Below are positions 1-10,569 of a DNA stretch of 64,000 nucleotides, piece after piece (the stretch's first letter is position 1; each line of letters begins with the position of its first letter). Source of the stretch: Micromonospora saelicesensis (lineage in GTDB: Bacteria > Actinomycetota > Actinomycetes > Mycobacteriales > Micromonosporaceae); the NCBI RefSeq assembly GCF_900091575.1, contig NZ_FMCR01000008.1, positions 62,001 to 126,000 of the forward strand. Reading direction: 5' to 3'. The notes beneath the pieces are model-generated. The model did no database searches. It was not told the DNA's origin and saw only the letters and a list, made by a program, of their open reading frames with translations. The translations under genes and the position numbers were made by a program.

Positions 1-5
1 CGGCC

Positions 6-1637
6 ATGAAGCGTCGAAAGTTTGACCTTGCGGCGACGCCGGGCAAGGCCGCGGTGGGAGTGGACGACCGCTTCGCGGTGGCCACCCCGCTGCGCAAGCT
101 GCTGAACAAGGTCTTCCCGGACCACTGGTCCTTCCTGCTCGGCGAGATCGCGCTGTTCTCGTTCGTCGTGCTGCTGCTGACCGGTGTGTTCCTCACCTTC
201 TTCTTCGAGCCGGCGATGACCGAGGTGGTCTACGACGGCAGCTACGCGCCGTTGCAGGGCACCCCGATGTCCGCCGCGTACGCCTCCAGCCTGGACATCT
301 CGTTCGACGTCCGCGGCGGTCTGGTGATGCGGCAGATGCACCACTGGGCGGCGCTGCTGTTCATGGCCGCGATCGTCGTGCACATGCTGCGGGTGTTCTT
401 CACCGGCGCCTTCCGCAAGCCGCGCGAGACCAACTGGATCATCGGTTCGCTGCTGTTCTGGGTCGGCTTCCTGGCCGGCTTCACCGGCTACTCGCTCCCG
501 GACGACGGTCTGTCCGGCACCGGCCTGCGGATCGCCTCGGCGATCATGCTGTCCATCCCGGTGATTGGCTCCTGGGTCACCTCGTCGGTCTTCGGCGGCG
601 AGTTCCCCGGCACGATCATCATCAGCCGGTTCTTCATCGCCCACGTGCTGCTCATCCCGGGTCTGCTGGTCGCGCTGATCAGCGTCCACCTGGGTCTGGT
701 CTTCAAGCAGAAGCACACCCAGTGGCCCGGCCCGGGCCGGACCAACAACAACGTGGTCGGCGAGCGGATGTTCCCGCGGTACGCGCTGAAGCAGGGCGGC
801 TTCTTCATGGTCGTCTTCGGCGTCATCGCGCTGATGGGCGGCCTGTTCCAGATCAACCCGATCTGGCTGTTCGGCCCGTACGAGGCGTGGGTGGTCTCGG
901 CCGCCAGCCAGCCCGACTGGTACGTCATGTTCCTCGACGGGTCGACCCGACTCATGCCAGCCTGGGAGATCCCCATCCCGATCGGCGACGGGTACGTCAT
1001 CCCGCCGCTGTTCTGGCCGACGGTCGTGCTGCCCGGCATCCTGGTGGGCCTGTCGACGATGTACCCGTTCCTGGAAGCCCGGCACCTCAAGGACCGAAAC
1101 AGCCACAACCTGCTCGAGCGTCCCCGGGACGCTCCGGCCCGGACCGCCGTCGGCGCCATGGCTGTCTCGTTCTACATCGTGCTGACGCTCTCCGGCGCCA
1201 ACGACGTGATCGCGGACAAGTTCCAGATCAGCCTGAACGCGATGACCTGGGCGGGCCGGATCGGCCTGCTGGTGGTCCCGCCGCTGGCGTACTACGTCAC
1301 CTACCGGCTGTGCCTGGGTCTGCAGCAGCACGACCGGGAGGTGCTCGCGCACGGCGTGGAGACCGGCATCATCCGGCGCATGCCGGACGGCCGGTTCGTC
1401 GAGGTGCACCAGCCGCTCAGCGCGTCCAACGGGCACGCGGACGGTCACGGCCAGCTCGACTACGTCGGCTGGGTCGTGCCCAAGAAGATGAACCGGCTGG
1501 GAGCCCTCGGCCCGGCCATCCGGGGCTTCTTCTACCCGATCGAGAAGCCGGTCGAGGCACCGGTCTCGCCGGGGCACCCGCCGGTCGAGGCCCGGCCCGA
1601 GCGTGAGGAGATCGGCAGCGGCGAAAGCCGCCGCTGA
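6..1637 (+). CDS. qcrB: Cytochrome bc1 complex cytochrome b subunit
   Basis: Membrane cytochrome b of the actinobacterial menaquinol:cytochrome c reductase (bc1-aa3 supercomplex). The 543-residue product begins MKRRKFDLAA and has multiple membrane segments. It shows two pairs of haem-ligand histidines, in the helices starting HHWAALLF (second His in VVHML) and HVLLIPG (second His in SVHLG). The quinol-site loop reads PDWY, the actinobacterial form of the PEWY motif. The long hydrophilic C-terminal tail is usual for actinobacteria. Only five bases precede the start, so the expected upstream partners (qcrC, qcrA) lie outside the window. A strong hairpin follows the stop, so this is the last gene of its operon. 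Confidence 0.97.
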   Translation: MKRRKFDLAATPGKAAVGVDDRFAVATPLRKLLNKVFPDHWSFLLGEIALFSFVVLLLTGVFLTFFFEPAMTEVVYDGSYAPLQGTPMSAAYASSLDISFDVRGGLVMRQMHHWAALLFMAAIVVHMLRVFFTGAFRKPRETNWIIGSLLFWVGFLAGFTGYSLPDDGLSGTGLRIASAIMLSIPVIGSWVTSSVFGGEFPGTIIISRFFIAHVLLIPGLLVALISVHLGLVFKQKHTQWPGPGRTNNNVVGERMFPRYALKQGGFFMVVFGVIALMGGLFQINPIWLFGPYEAWVVSAASQPDWYVMFLDGSTRLMPAWEIPIPIGDGYVIPPLFWPTVVLPGILVGLSTMYPFLEARHLKDRNSHNLLERPRDAPARTAVGAMAVSFYIVLTLSGANDVIADKFQISLNAMTWAGRIGLLVVPPLAYYVTYRLCLGLQQHDREVLAHGVETGIIRRMPDGRFVEVHQPLSASNGHADGHGQLDYVGWVVPKKMNRLGALGPAIRGFFYPIEKPVEAPVSPGHPPVEARPEREEIGSGESRR

Positions 1638-1657
1638 CCGCCCATTCGCACCTGAAC

Positions 1658-1688
1658 GGGGCGCCCGCCGGATTCCGGCGGGCGCCCC
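1658..1688 (+). terminator. Intrinsic terminator after qcrB
   Basis: A perfect 14-bp GC stem (1658-1671 with 1675-1688) has a 3-nt ATT loop and is followed by TTCGTATT. It lies 21 bases after the qcrB stop and separates it from the next gene. Confidence 0.85.
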
Positions 1689-1830
1689 TTCGTATTCACA
1701 CCCCCCGACCCATCCGACCAGGAGTCGGACGGCCCTGATGGGACCGGTCGACCCCGCGCGACGGGCGATCGCAGGAATAACCCCGGTGAGCCGGGTATCC
1801 GTGCGGTCCAACGTCTCAAGGGGGGGAAGC

Positions 1831-2523
1831 ATGTTGGGTATCAAACGCCTCGGCCTGTTGGCCGCGCTGGTACTGGTCGGTGTCGCGCCGGCTGCGGCCG
1901 CGCAGGCCGCGGCACAGCCGTCAACGCAGGACACCCAGTACCTGCAGGCGGTACACCAGGTCAACCTGTTCGAGATCACCGCTGGTGACCTGGCTCAGCA
2001 GAAGGGTCAGGACCAGGGGGTCAAGGACCTGGGCGCGATGCTGAAGACCGACCACACCCAGCTGGACCAGACGGTGCAGCAGACCGCGTCGCAGCTCGGG
2101 GTGGAACTGCCGAACGAGCCCAGTGCCGATCAGCAGGCGGTCATCGACAAGCTGAACAACGCCAGCGGTGCGGAGTTCGACCGGCTCTGGGTGACCAGTG
2201 AGCTGGCCGGCCACGTCCAGGCCATCCAGGCCACCCAGACGGAGATCTCGCAGGGCTCCGAGCAGTCGGTGGTCCAGTTGGCGCAGACGGCACTGCCGAC
2301 GCTGCAGACGCACTACGACGAGTTGGTGGCGCTCGCCAACAAGCTGGGCATCCCGGTTCCGCAGACCAGCGCCAGCGGTACGCCCAGCCCGGGCGGCACC
2401 GGCACTGAGTCCCCGGCTCCGGGCGGCACTGTCACCGAGTCGCCGGCTCCGGGCGGCACCGGCACCGAGTCGCCGGCTCCGGGCGGCGGCACCACCGAGG
2501 TACCGGCTCCCAGCGAGAGCTGA
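1831..2523 (+). CDS. Secreted DUF4142 family protein
   Basis: A 230-residue exported protein. An N-terminal signal peptide (about residues 1-30, hydrophobic core LGLLAALVLVGVAPAAAA) is followed by a helical DUF4142 domain (about 35-175, ferritin-like four-helix type). The tail has repeated E-S-P-A-P-G-G units (about 190-230). ATG 1831 was chosen because it sits just after AGGGGGGAAGC and gives a clean signal peptide; longer upstream reading would enter the qcrB terminator. Function is unknown; DUF4142 proteins are extracytoplasmic and often stress linked. The low-complexity P/G/S/T tail looks like a wall-spanning or disordered linker. Confidence 0.85.
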   Translation: MLGIKRLGLLAALVLVGVAPAAAAQAAAQPSTQDTQYLQAVHQVNLFEITAGDLAQQKGQDQGVKDLGAMLKTDHTQLDQTVQQTASQLGVELPNEPSADQQAVIDKLNNASGAEFDRLWVTSELAGHVQAIQATQTEISQGSEQSVVQLAQTALPTLQTHYDELVALANKLGIPVPQTSASGTPSPGGTGTESPAPGGTVTESPAPGGTGTESPAPGGGTTEVPAPSES

Positions 2524-2538
2524 CGTAGCCACAGCAGA

Positions 2539-2569
2539 CGGCCGGTCCACCCTCGCGGTGGGCCGGCCG
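2539..2569. terminator. Bidirectional terminator hairpin
   Basis: A 13-bp stem (2539-2551 with 2557-2569, one G-T wobble) and 5-nt loop lie between the convergent DUF4142 and AsnC-domain genes. Confidence 0.7.
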
Positions 2570-2627
2570 CCCTGCGCGCGCTACGCGCCGCCGTGCGGCC
2601 GGTACGACCCCCGAAACGGCGAGCGGA

Positions 2628-2915
2628 TCAGTCGGCGCTGGCCAGACCGATCGCGAACGCCTCCTCCAGGTCGTGCTGCGAGTACGCCCGGAAGGCGATG
2701 TGCGACTCGGTGTTGAGCACGCCCGGGACCTTGGAGATGCTGCCCGCGATGACCTGGGCGATCTGGTCGAACTCGCGGACCCGGACGATGGCGATGAGGT
2801 CGACGTGCCCGGCCACCGAGTAGACCTCGCTGACACCGGGAAGGTTGGCCAGGTTCTCCGCCACCTCGGGGATCGCATCGGTGGCGCAGTCGATCAGCAC
2901 GATCGCGGTGATCAC
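2628..2915 (-). CDS. Lrp/AsnC-type ligand-binding (RAM) domain protein
   Basis: A 95-residue stand-alone RAM/AsnC effector domain (residues 1-80: MITAIVLIDC, then the ...GVSEVYSVAGHVDLI... core). There is no DNA-binding helix-turn-helix, so it probably senses an amino acid or partners with a full Lrp regulator rather than binding DNA. The start is GTG at 2915, with GGAG about 10 bases upstream; the nearby ATG at 2922 is out of frame. A homologous short AsnC gene lies near qcr in Streptomyces (from memory). It is the first gene on the minus strand after the qcr operon. Confidence 0.85.
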   Translation of the reverse strand: MITAIVLIDCATDAIPEVAENLANLPGVSEVYSVAGHVDLIAIVRVREFDQIAQVIAGSISKVPGVLNTESHIAFRAYSQHDLEEAFAIGLASAD

Positions 2916-2994
2916 GGGGCATTTCTCCGTTCGTCGGCGTCGTCGCCCATGCTAGATGTTCCGGAGCGGGACCGGAGGCGGGAGCCGTCGGGGC

Positions 2995-3864
2995 TCAGCC
3001 GTGGGCGGGGCAGGGCACGGTCAGGTCGCTCCCGGCCCGGATCACGTTTCGCAGCCGCTCGCCGGCCCGTACTGTCGCGCCCGGCCACACCACACTGCGG
3101 GACACGTCGCCGTCCACCCGAGCGCCCGCGCCGACGACCGACTCCACGCAGTGGCCGGTCACCGTCGCGGTCTCCTCGACGAGAACGCCGCCGGCCGCGG
3201 CGTGCAGGTTGGCCGCCAGGTAGTCGGCCGGGGTGCCGGTGTCGAAGAAGGTGCCCGGGTAGGGCACCACCGCCAGGGCGCCCGCCGCCTCGGCCGGACG
3301 CCACACGGCGCGAACCAGGTCCGAGAAGACGACCGGCAGGTCCCGGACCAGCCGCCAGGGCAGCAGCGAGAAGCCGGTGAAGCAGTGCCCGGCGAAGGTG
3401 CCCGGCGCCGCCGGGTCCGCGGCGGGTTGGCCGAGCAGGCGTACGGTGTGCCCGTCCCAGCCGTCGAGCAGGGCGGCCACGTCCGGGCCCGGGGGAGCAG
3501 CCGGGTCGGCGAGGTACGCGTCGGCGTTGCCGACCAGCACCGGCCGCCCGTCGATCCAGTCCCGCAGGTTGGCCACGCCACCCGCGGTGCCCAGCGGGTC
3601 GCCCGGTTCCACCGACAGGTGTGCGCGGTCGCCGACGTGCGCCACCACCTGGTCGCCGAGGTAGCAGGCGTTCACCGCGACCCGGTCGGGACCGGTCAGG
3701 CCCAGGCCGGCCAGCCGCGCCAACGCCCGATCCAGCAGGGGCACGTTGCCCACCGGGCAGAGTGCCTTGGGTACCCGTTCGGTGAGCGGGCGCAGCCGTG
3801 TGCCCTCGCCGGCGGCCAGCACCACCGCGCACAGATCCGCCGGCAGCCCGGCCGCCCCGGTCAC
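2995..3864 (-). CDS. Nucleotidyltransferase family protein (sugar-1-phosphate NTP transferase type)
   Basis: A 289-residue NTP_transferase fold. The N-terminus (residues 12-38) holds the nucleotide signature LAAGEGTRLRPLTERVPKA, then an interior domain and a C-terminal region with left-handed-beta-helix-like turns (VVGAGARVDGDVSRSVVWPG). Such enzymes activate sugar 1-phosphates to NDP-sugars; the exact sugar cannot be told. The GTG start overlaps the stop of the NUDIX gene by four bases, so the two are translationally coupled. Confidence 0.85.
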   Translation of the reverse strand: MTGAAGLPADLCAVVLAAGEGTRLRPLTERVPKALCPVGNVPLLDRALARLAGLGLTGPDRVAVNACYLGDQVVAHVGDRAHLSVEPGDPLGTAGGVANLRDWIDGRPVLVGNADAYLADPAAPPGPDVAALLDGWDGHTVRLLGQPAADPAAPGTFAGHCFTGFSLLPWRLVRDLPVVFSDLVRAVWRPAEAAGALAVVPYPGTFFDTGTPADYLAANLHAAAGGVLVEETATVTGHCVESVVGAGARVDGDVSRSVVWPGATVRAGERLRNVIRAGSDLTVPCPAHG

Positions 3865-4403
3865 GGCGTGTCGTCGGGCACCGGTGGCGGGAACTGCCCG
3901 GCCAGCGGCCCGATGTCGTAGTAGGCGAGCAGCCGGGCCGTCGGCCAGGTCAGCTTGGGCAGGTCGTCCAGGGGGTGCCAGGCGGCCTCGAAGACCTCCC
4001 CGCCGTCGACGGTCAGCTCGGTGCTGGACGCCGGCACCTCGGCCTCGAAGACCATGTCCACCCAGCCCTTGGCGTGCACGATCGCGTTCGGCACCGCCGG
4101 ACGCAGCCGTGACGGTGGGAGCCGGACGCCGGATTCCTCGAACAGCTCGCGGGCCGCACCCACCACCGGGGCCTCACCCCGGTTGAGCAGGCCGGCGGGG
4201 AGTGACCAACCCTTGCCGGGCGGCTGGCGCAGCATGAGCAACCGGCCCGCGCCCGTCGCCTCGGTGTCCCGGACCAGGGTCACCGCGCCGACGATGTACT
4301 TGGGCACGGCCAGCCGGACCAGGCGCCGACGCACCGGCAGCGGCAGCCGGTAGAAGGCCTGATAGAAGAGGGCCCGACCGGTGGCGCGGGAGCGGGGGAT
4401 CAT
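3861..4403 (-). CDS. NUDIX hydrolase
   Basis: A 180-residue NUDIX protein with a complete Nudix box (GLLNRGEAPV... ending RELFEESGV, matching Gx5Ex7REUxEExGU). It hydrolyses a nucleoside-diphosphate-linked substrate that cannot be identified here. The first about 45 residues are basic and precede the fold. The ATG at 4403 has a TAGCCT hexamer six bases upstream, so the transcript may be leaderless. It forms an operon with the downstream nucleotidyltransferase. Confidence 0.88.
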   Translation of the reverse strand: MIPRSRATGRALFYQAFYRLPLPVRRRLVRLAVPKYIVGAVTLVRDTEATGAGRLLMLRQPPGKGWSLPAGLLNRGEAPVVGAARELFEESGVRLPPSRLRPAVPNAIVHAKGWVDMVFEAEVPASSTELTVDGGEVFEAAWHPLDDLPKLTWPTARLLAYYDIGPLAGQFPPPVPDDTP

Positions 4404-4409
4404 GACTCC

Positions 4410-4415
4410 AGGCTA
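4410..4415 (-). promoter_or_regulatory. -10 box TAGCCT, leaderless NUDIX start
   Basis: TAGCCT on the minus strand lies six bases upstream of the ATG at 4403, placing the expected transcription start at or next to the start codon. Confidence 0.45.
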
Positions 4416-4455
4416 GTGGTCACGAATGTTCTTCGGACGCGCTGGGGCCGCCGGG

Positions 4456-6309
<1,854 letters not shown>

Positions 6310-6375
6310 GAATCGGGCAGGACTGCACTTCTCTAACAGCCTAAGCGAGTCGACGTAGTCCGATCGGTCAGTTGG

Positions 6376-8130
6376 TCATGAGCGTTCGGTCGAGAGTTGG
6401 TGGGACGCGCCGCCCTCGGCCTTCGCCAGCAGGTCACGGAACCGGGCCGCGCCACTCGCCGGAGAGGACCAACCGGAGGACATCTCGACGAGTCGGGTCT
6501 CCGGTCGCTCCAACCAGGACAGGATCCGCTCGGACTCCTCGGCGGTGGCGGCCGGCACCGGACCGTGCCCGCCCGACACCGTCTCGGCGGTGGCCCGGAT
6601 CGCGGTCAACGTGGGACGCGGGTGCGCGCCCGGCGGGGACACCCCCGCGCCGGCCAGCCGGCCGTGTCGGACCAGCGCCAACTCCCAGCCGCCCCGGGCT
6701 GCCGGCCGGGCCGCGGCCAACTCGACGATCCCGGTCAGCGCGGCCAGCCGCTGCATCCGCACGGTGGCCCGCAGCACGGCGGCCAGCCGGGACCGCACCA
6801 CGGCCGCTTCCTCGTAGCGCTGGTCGCGGGAGAGCACGTCGATCCGCGCGAGCAGGGCGTCCACCACCGGCTGGGGGTCGCTGGCCGTCGCGGTACGGAA
6901 CGGCGCGGCGGCGCTGTCGTCGTACTCCTCGGGGGTGATCTTGTGTTCGCAGGGTGCCGGGCAGCGACCCAGCTCGGCCAGCGCGCAGGCCGGCGTGACG
7001 GTGCGCAGCGAGAGCCGGTGCGTGCACTGGCGCAGTGGCACCGCGTCGTGGAAACCGGCGGCGGCCAGCTCGGCGGCCCGCCGGGAGGTGAACGGCCCGA
7101 GGTACGCGGTGTCGGTGGGGGAGAGGTCGCGGACGATCGACAGCCGAGGGTACGGACCGTCGGTCAGCTTGAGCCAGACCATTCGTTCCGGGTATTTGGA
7201 CCGGCGGTTGTACGGCGGGGCGTGCGCGGCGATCAACCGCAGCTCACGGACCTCGGCCTCCAACGAGTGGGCGCACTCCACTGCCTCGACCCGCTCGGCC
7301 GCGCCCAGCATCTCGGAGATCCGGGCACGTTTCTCGCCGGCGGTGAAGTAGCTGCGCACCCGGGTGGCGATGTCGACCGAGGTGCCCACGTAGAGCGGCC
7401 GGTCGTCGGCGGCCCGGAAGATGTAGACCCCCGGCACCTTGGGCAACCCCTCGGCCAGGTGCCGTTTGCGGCGCTGGGTCGGGGTGACCGCGCGGGCGAA
7501 CTCGATGGCGTCGCCGATCGTGTCCACCCGGTGTCCGCCGAGCCGACCGATCAGCCCGTGCAGCACGTCGACGGTGGCCTTCGCGTCGTCCAACGCCCGG
7601 TGGGTGGGCTGGGTGGCGGTGCGGAAGTAGGCGGCCAGGGTGCCCAGCTTGCGGTTGGGCACCTCGTCGCGGGTCAGCACCCGGCGGGCGAGCGCCGCCG
7701 TGTCCAGGACGCGGGGGTTGGGCCAGCGGTAGCCGTGCTTGGCGCAGGCGGCCTTGAGGAAGCCCACGTCGTACGGAGCGTTGTGGGCCACCAGCACCGC
7801 GTCGTCGATGAACTCCAGGAAGCTCGGCAGCACCTGCTCGATCGGCGGCGCCGGCACCAGCATGGCCTGGGTGATGCCGGTCAGCACGGTGATGAACGGC
7901 GGAATCGGCTGGCCCGGGTTGACCAGGGTCGCCAGCACCCCCAACTGCTCGCCACCGCGCACCTTGACCGCGCCGATCTCGGTGATGCCGCCGCCGTCCG
8001 GCGCGCCGCCGGTGGTCTCCAGGTCGACCACCACGAACGTCGTCGCGTAGAGCGGCAGCGCCGGGTCCACCCCGCCCACCGCCGGGTCGAGACCGGCCAG
8101 TGACTCCTGGACGTACTCCGCCTGTGCCAT
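6376..8130 (-). CDS. DEDDh exonuclease - UvrC-type GIY-YIG nuclease fusion
   Basis: A 584-residue two-nuclease protein. Residues 30-205 are a DnaQ/epsilon-like 3'-5' exonuclease with all DEDDh residues (D36-L-E38, D121 in NAPYDVGF, and HRALDD at 177-182). Residues 230-320 are a GIY-YIG endonuclease (GVYIF 234-238, YVGTS 247-251). The UvrC-like remainder has CTHRL and a Cys-rich stretch (CALAELGRCPAPCEH) plus a UvrB-binding-like helix. It is the counterpart of M. tuberculosis Rv2191 and probably acts in DNA repair. ATG 8130 was chosen because homology starts shortly after it, and a TAGCGT box seven bases upstream fits a leaderless transcript. Confidence 0.9.
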   Translation of the reverse strand: MAQAEYVQESLAGLDPAVGGVDPALPLYATTFVVVDLETTGGAPDGGGITEIGAVKVRGGEQLGVLATLVNPGQPIPPFITVLTGITQAMLVPAPPIEQVLPSFLEFIDDAVLVAHNAPYDVGFLKAACAKHGYRWPNPRVLDTAALARRVLTRDEVPNRKLGTLAAYFRTATQPTHRALDDAKATVDVLHGLIGRLGGHRVDTIGDAIEFARAVTPTQRRKRHLAEGLPKVPGVYIFRAADDRPLYVGTSVDIATRVRSYFTAGEKRARISEMLGAAERVEAVECAHSLEAEVRELRLIAAHAPPYNRRSKYPERMVWLKLTDGPYPRLSIVRDLSPTDTAYLGPFTSRRAAELAAAGFHDAVPLRQCTHRLSLRTVTPACALAELGRCPAPCEHKITPEEYDDSAAAPFRTATASDPQPVVDALLARIDVLSRDQRYEEAAVVRSRLAAVLRATVRMQRLAALTGIVELAAARPAARGGWELALVRHGRLAGAGVSPPGAHPRPTLTAIRATAETVSGGHGPVPAATAEESERILSWLERPETRLVEMSSGWSSPASGAARFRDLLAKAEGGASHQLSTERS

Positions 8131-8137
8131 CGGCGGC

Positions 8138-8143
8138 ACGCTA
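8138..8143 (-). promoter_or_regulatory. -10 box TAGCGT before the DnaQ-UvrC fusion
   Basis: TAGCGT on the minus strand ends seven bases before the ATG at 8130; no ribosome binding site is visible. Confidence 0.45.
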
Positions 8144-8257
8144 GCGCCCCGGTCCGACACTCCCGTCGCAGCCGTCCCATCCGTCACCATGGGGCTAGGA
8201 TGAGAGATCGGCTCACTCACCGGGCGGTGGGCCCGGTCGCGGTGGGAGACTTGCCAC

Positions 8258-9709
8258 ATGCCCCTCACCGAGCCGTACGACGACCACCTCCCGCAGGAGG
8301 ATGCGGTCGCGCTCGACGGTGTTGTGGGCAACCCGGACGACAACGTAGTCAACGACACATCGGGCGCATCGGACCCGACGACGGGCGACGGTCCCGCCGC
8401 CGAGCCGGAGCCGACCCTGCCCGAGCCGGTCCGGCAGCGGATCGTGACGCTGACCGCCGCGGTGCTGCCCACCCTCCCCACCGACGAGGTCCCGGTGCCG
8501 TTGCGCCGGGTGGCCAAGTTCGCCCCCAACCGACGCGCCCGGCTCGGCGCGCCGGTCATCGCCGCCCAGCTCACCGCCGACCCGCTGTTCCGGCAGCGGG
8601 TCACCGCGCGGGTCCTGACCGACGCCGGTGACCTCGGCGCGGCCGTGGTCGAGGGCACCGCCCCGGCCGCCGCCGACCCGGTCGAGGTGGCCGCGCTGGC
8701 CTACCTGGCCCGGCCCCGTGGCTGGCGGGAACTGATCGACGCCAGCGGCGCGGCCGTGCGCGCCGAGGCGGACAGCGCCGTCGTCGCCGAGTTGGTCCGC
8801 GAGGCCGAGCAGCGGGCCACCCGGGCCGAGCACGACCGTGCGGTGGCCCGGGTCGAGGCCGAGAAACTCCGCGACGAGCTGGCCCGCGTCCGCGAGGAGC
8901 TGGGTCAGCTCCGCGAGGAGTCCCGACAGGTGGCCCGCACCCTGCGGGAGACCCAGGCCCGCGAGCGGAAGGCCACCGAGCTGCTGGCCACCGAGCGCGG
9001 CCGGGCCGCCCGCGCCAGCGCCGACGTGGACGCCGAACTCCGCCGCGCCCGGGCCCGGCTGGCCGAGGCCGAGGCCGCCGCCGGGGTTGCCCGGGCCAGC
9101 GCCAAGGAGGCGCGCTCGGTCGACGACGCCCGGCTCTGGCTGCTCCTGGAGACCATCGGCCAGGCCGCCGTCGGGCTGCGCCGGGAGCTGGCGCTCGACC
9201 CGGTGGACAAACTCCCCGCCGACTTCGTCGCCGACGCGTTCGCCGAGCAGCCGGGCACCGCCCCGGCCGGCCCCGCCGCCCGCGCCCGCGACACCGACGA
9301 CCCGGCCCGGCTCGACCAGTTGCTCGCCCTGCCCCGGGCACACCTCGTGGTGGACGGCTACAACGTCACCAAGCGGGGCTTCGGCGAGATGTCCCTGGAG
9401 CAGCAGCGCAAACGCCTGATCACCGGGCTGGGCGGGATCGCCGCGCAGACCGGCGACGAGGTCACAGTGGTCTTCGACGGCGCCGAGCGGATGCACGGGC
9501 TGCCGCCCGCGCCGCGCGGCGTACGGGTGCTCTTCTCCCGCAAGGGTGAGACCGCCGACGAGCTGATCCGGCGACTCGTCCGTGCCGAGCCGGCGGGCCG
9601 GCCGGTGGTCGTGGTCTCGTCGGACCGCGAGGTCGCCGACGGGGTACGCCGGCACGGCGCGTACCCGCTGGGCGCGGACTCGCTGCTACGGCGGCTCGCC
9701 CGCTCCTGA
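8258..9709 (+). CDS. NYN (PIN-like) domain RNase-type protein with long coiled coil
   Basis: A 483-residue protein. The N-terminal half is acidic then helical, with a long charged coiled coil at about residues 175-285 (repeated RVEAEKLRDELARVREEL-like heptads). The C-terminal NYN domain (about 362-483) begins HLVVDGYNVTKRGFG, keeps VVFDGAER and VVVSSDREVADGVRRHG, and resembles the YacP/Rae1 RNase family. The acidic positions expected for metal-dependent RNA cleavage are present. Homologs are found across actinobacteria with this same coiled-coil arrangement. It is divergent from the DnaQ-UvrC gene, with a TAGGAT at 8196-8201 as a candidate -10 box. Confidence 0.85.
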   Translation: MPLTEPYDDHLPQEDAVALDGVVGNPDDNVVNDTSGASDPTTGDGPAAEPEPTLPEPVRQRIVTLTAAVLPTLPTDEVPVPLRRVAKFAPNRRARLGAPVIAAQLTADPLFRQRVTARVLTDAGDLGAAVVEGTAPAAADPVEVAALAYLARPRGWRELIDASGAAVRAEADSAVVAELVREAEQRATRAEHDRAVARVEAEKLRDELARVREELGQLREESRQVARTLRETQARERKATELLATERGRAARASADVDAELRRARARLAEAEAAAGVARASAKEARSVDDARLWLLLETIGQAAVGLRRELALDPVDKLPADFVADAFAEQPGTAPAGPAARARDTDDPARLDQLLALPRAHLVVDGYNVTKRGFGEMSLEQQRKRLITGLGGIAAQTGDEVTVVFDGAERMHGLPPAPRGVRVLFSRKGETADELIRRLVRAEPAGRPVVVVSSDREVADGVRRHGAYPLGADSLLRRLARS

Positions 9710-9849
9710 GCGCGCGGGCCGACACGCCGGCGGGCCGGGTCCCGGCCATGGTTGGCGAGCCCGGCCGGCGCACCACACGTCGCACTGTGCCTCAACCTGT
9801 CCCACCCCGGCGCTAGCATCGCCGCGACCGCCGAGGGATGGGAGTCGCC

Positions 9850-10569
9850 ATGGCACAGGCCGACGTCAAGGTCTTCGTCGACCGGGACCTGCGAGGTGCC
9901 CGGTTCAACAGGTCGACGCTGGCCGGTGCGGTGATGCGCGGCGTCGATGTGGATGCCCTGGACATCGACGCGCCGTGGCTGGCCGAGGGCACGTTCCTGA
10001 TCAACGGCGTCGATGTCGTGCCGCTGGTCGAGGCCGAGCTCAACCGACGATTTCCCGGACGCGACCTCCGGCAGGCCACGAACCCGGACGACCTCCGCGT
10101 GGCGTGGGCGGCACTCGAACGGGCCTGGGCGGCGGCGGTCGACCGGGCTGTGTCCATGCCCGAGGGTGCGGTCGACGTCTCGGTCGACGGGGAGTGGTCG
10201 TTCGCGCAGACGCTGCGCCACCTCGCGTTCGCCGCCGACACCTGGCTGGGCAAGGCGATCCTGCGACTGCCGCAGCCCTTCCACCCGCTCGGGCAACCCC
10301 ATGCCGAGTACGAGACGGAGGGCTTCGACATGTCGATCTTCGCCGTCGAGCCGCCGACGTTCGCCGAGACCCTGGAGCTGCGGGCCGAACGGCAGGCGAT
10401 GGTGCGCGACTTTCTCGCGGCCGTCACGCCGGACCTGCTCGCCGAGACTCGGCCGGCTGCCTGGTGGCCCGAGAAGCAGGTGTCCGTCCTGCACTGCCTT
10501 CACGTCATCTTCGACGAGGAGTGGCAGCACCTCCGCTTCGCCCTGCGTGACCTCGACGCGCAGGGCTGA
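9850..10569 (+). CDS. DinB family protein with N-terminal extension
   Basis: A 239-residue protein. The first about 70 residues resemble a short pentapeptide-like segment (DLRGARFNRSTLAGAVMRGVDV). The C-terminal DinB/DUF664 four-helix domain (about 80-235) keeps the histidines expected for metal binding (FAQTLRHLAFAADTW and FDEEWQHLRFA). DinB proteins include mycothiol-dependent transferases in actinobacteria; the substrate is unknown. ATG 9850 has GGGAG at the right spacing; ATG 9838 in the same frame would add four residues. Its 3' end overlaps the truncated antisense reading frame at 10500-10994. Confidence 0.82.
   Translation: MAQADVKVFVDRDLRGARFNRSTLAGAVMRGVDVDALDIDAPWLAEGTFLINGVDVVPLVEAELNRRFPGRDLRQATNPDDLRVAWAALERAWAAAVDRAVSMPEGAVDVSVDGEWSFAQTLRHLAFAADTWLGKAILRLPQPFHPLGQPHAEYETEGFDMSIFAVEPPTFAETLELRAERQAMVRDFLAAVTPDLLAETRPAAWWPEKQVSVLHCLHVIFDEEWQHLRFALRDLDAQG

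Noticed and set aside
1603-2523. Longer start of the DUF4142 gene at 1603
   Set aside because: It would run through the qcrB terminator and place the signal peptide internally; ATG 1831 is the sensible start.
8213-9655. 480-codon minus-strand frame antisense to the NYN gene
   Set aside because: Low-complexity Gly/Leu/Ala shadow; the plus-strand frame has the NYN motifs and a conserved start.
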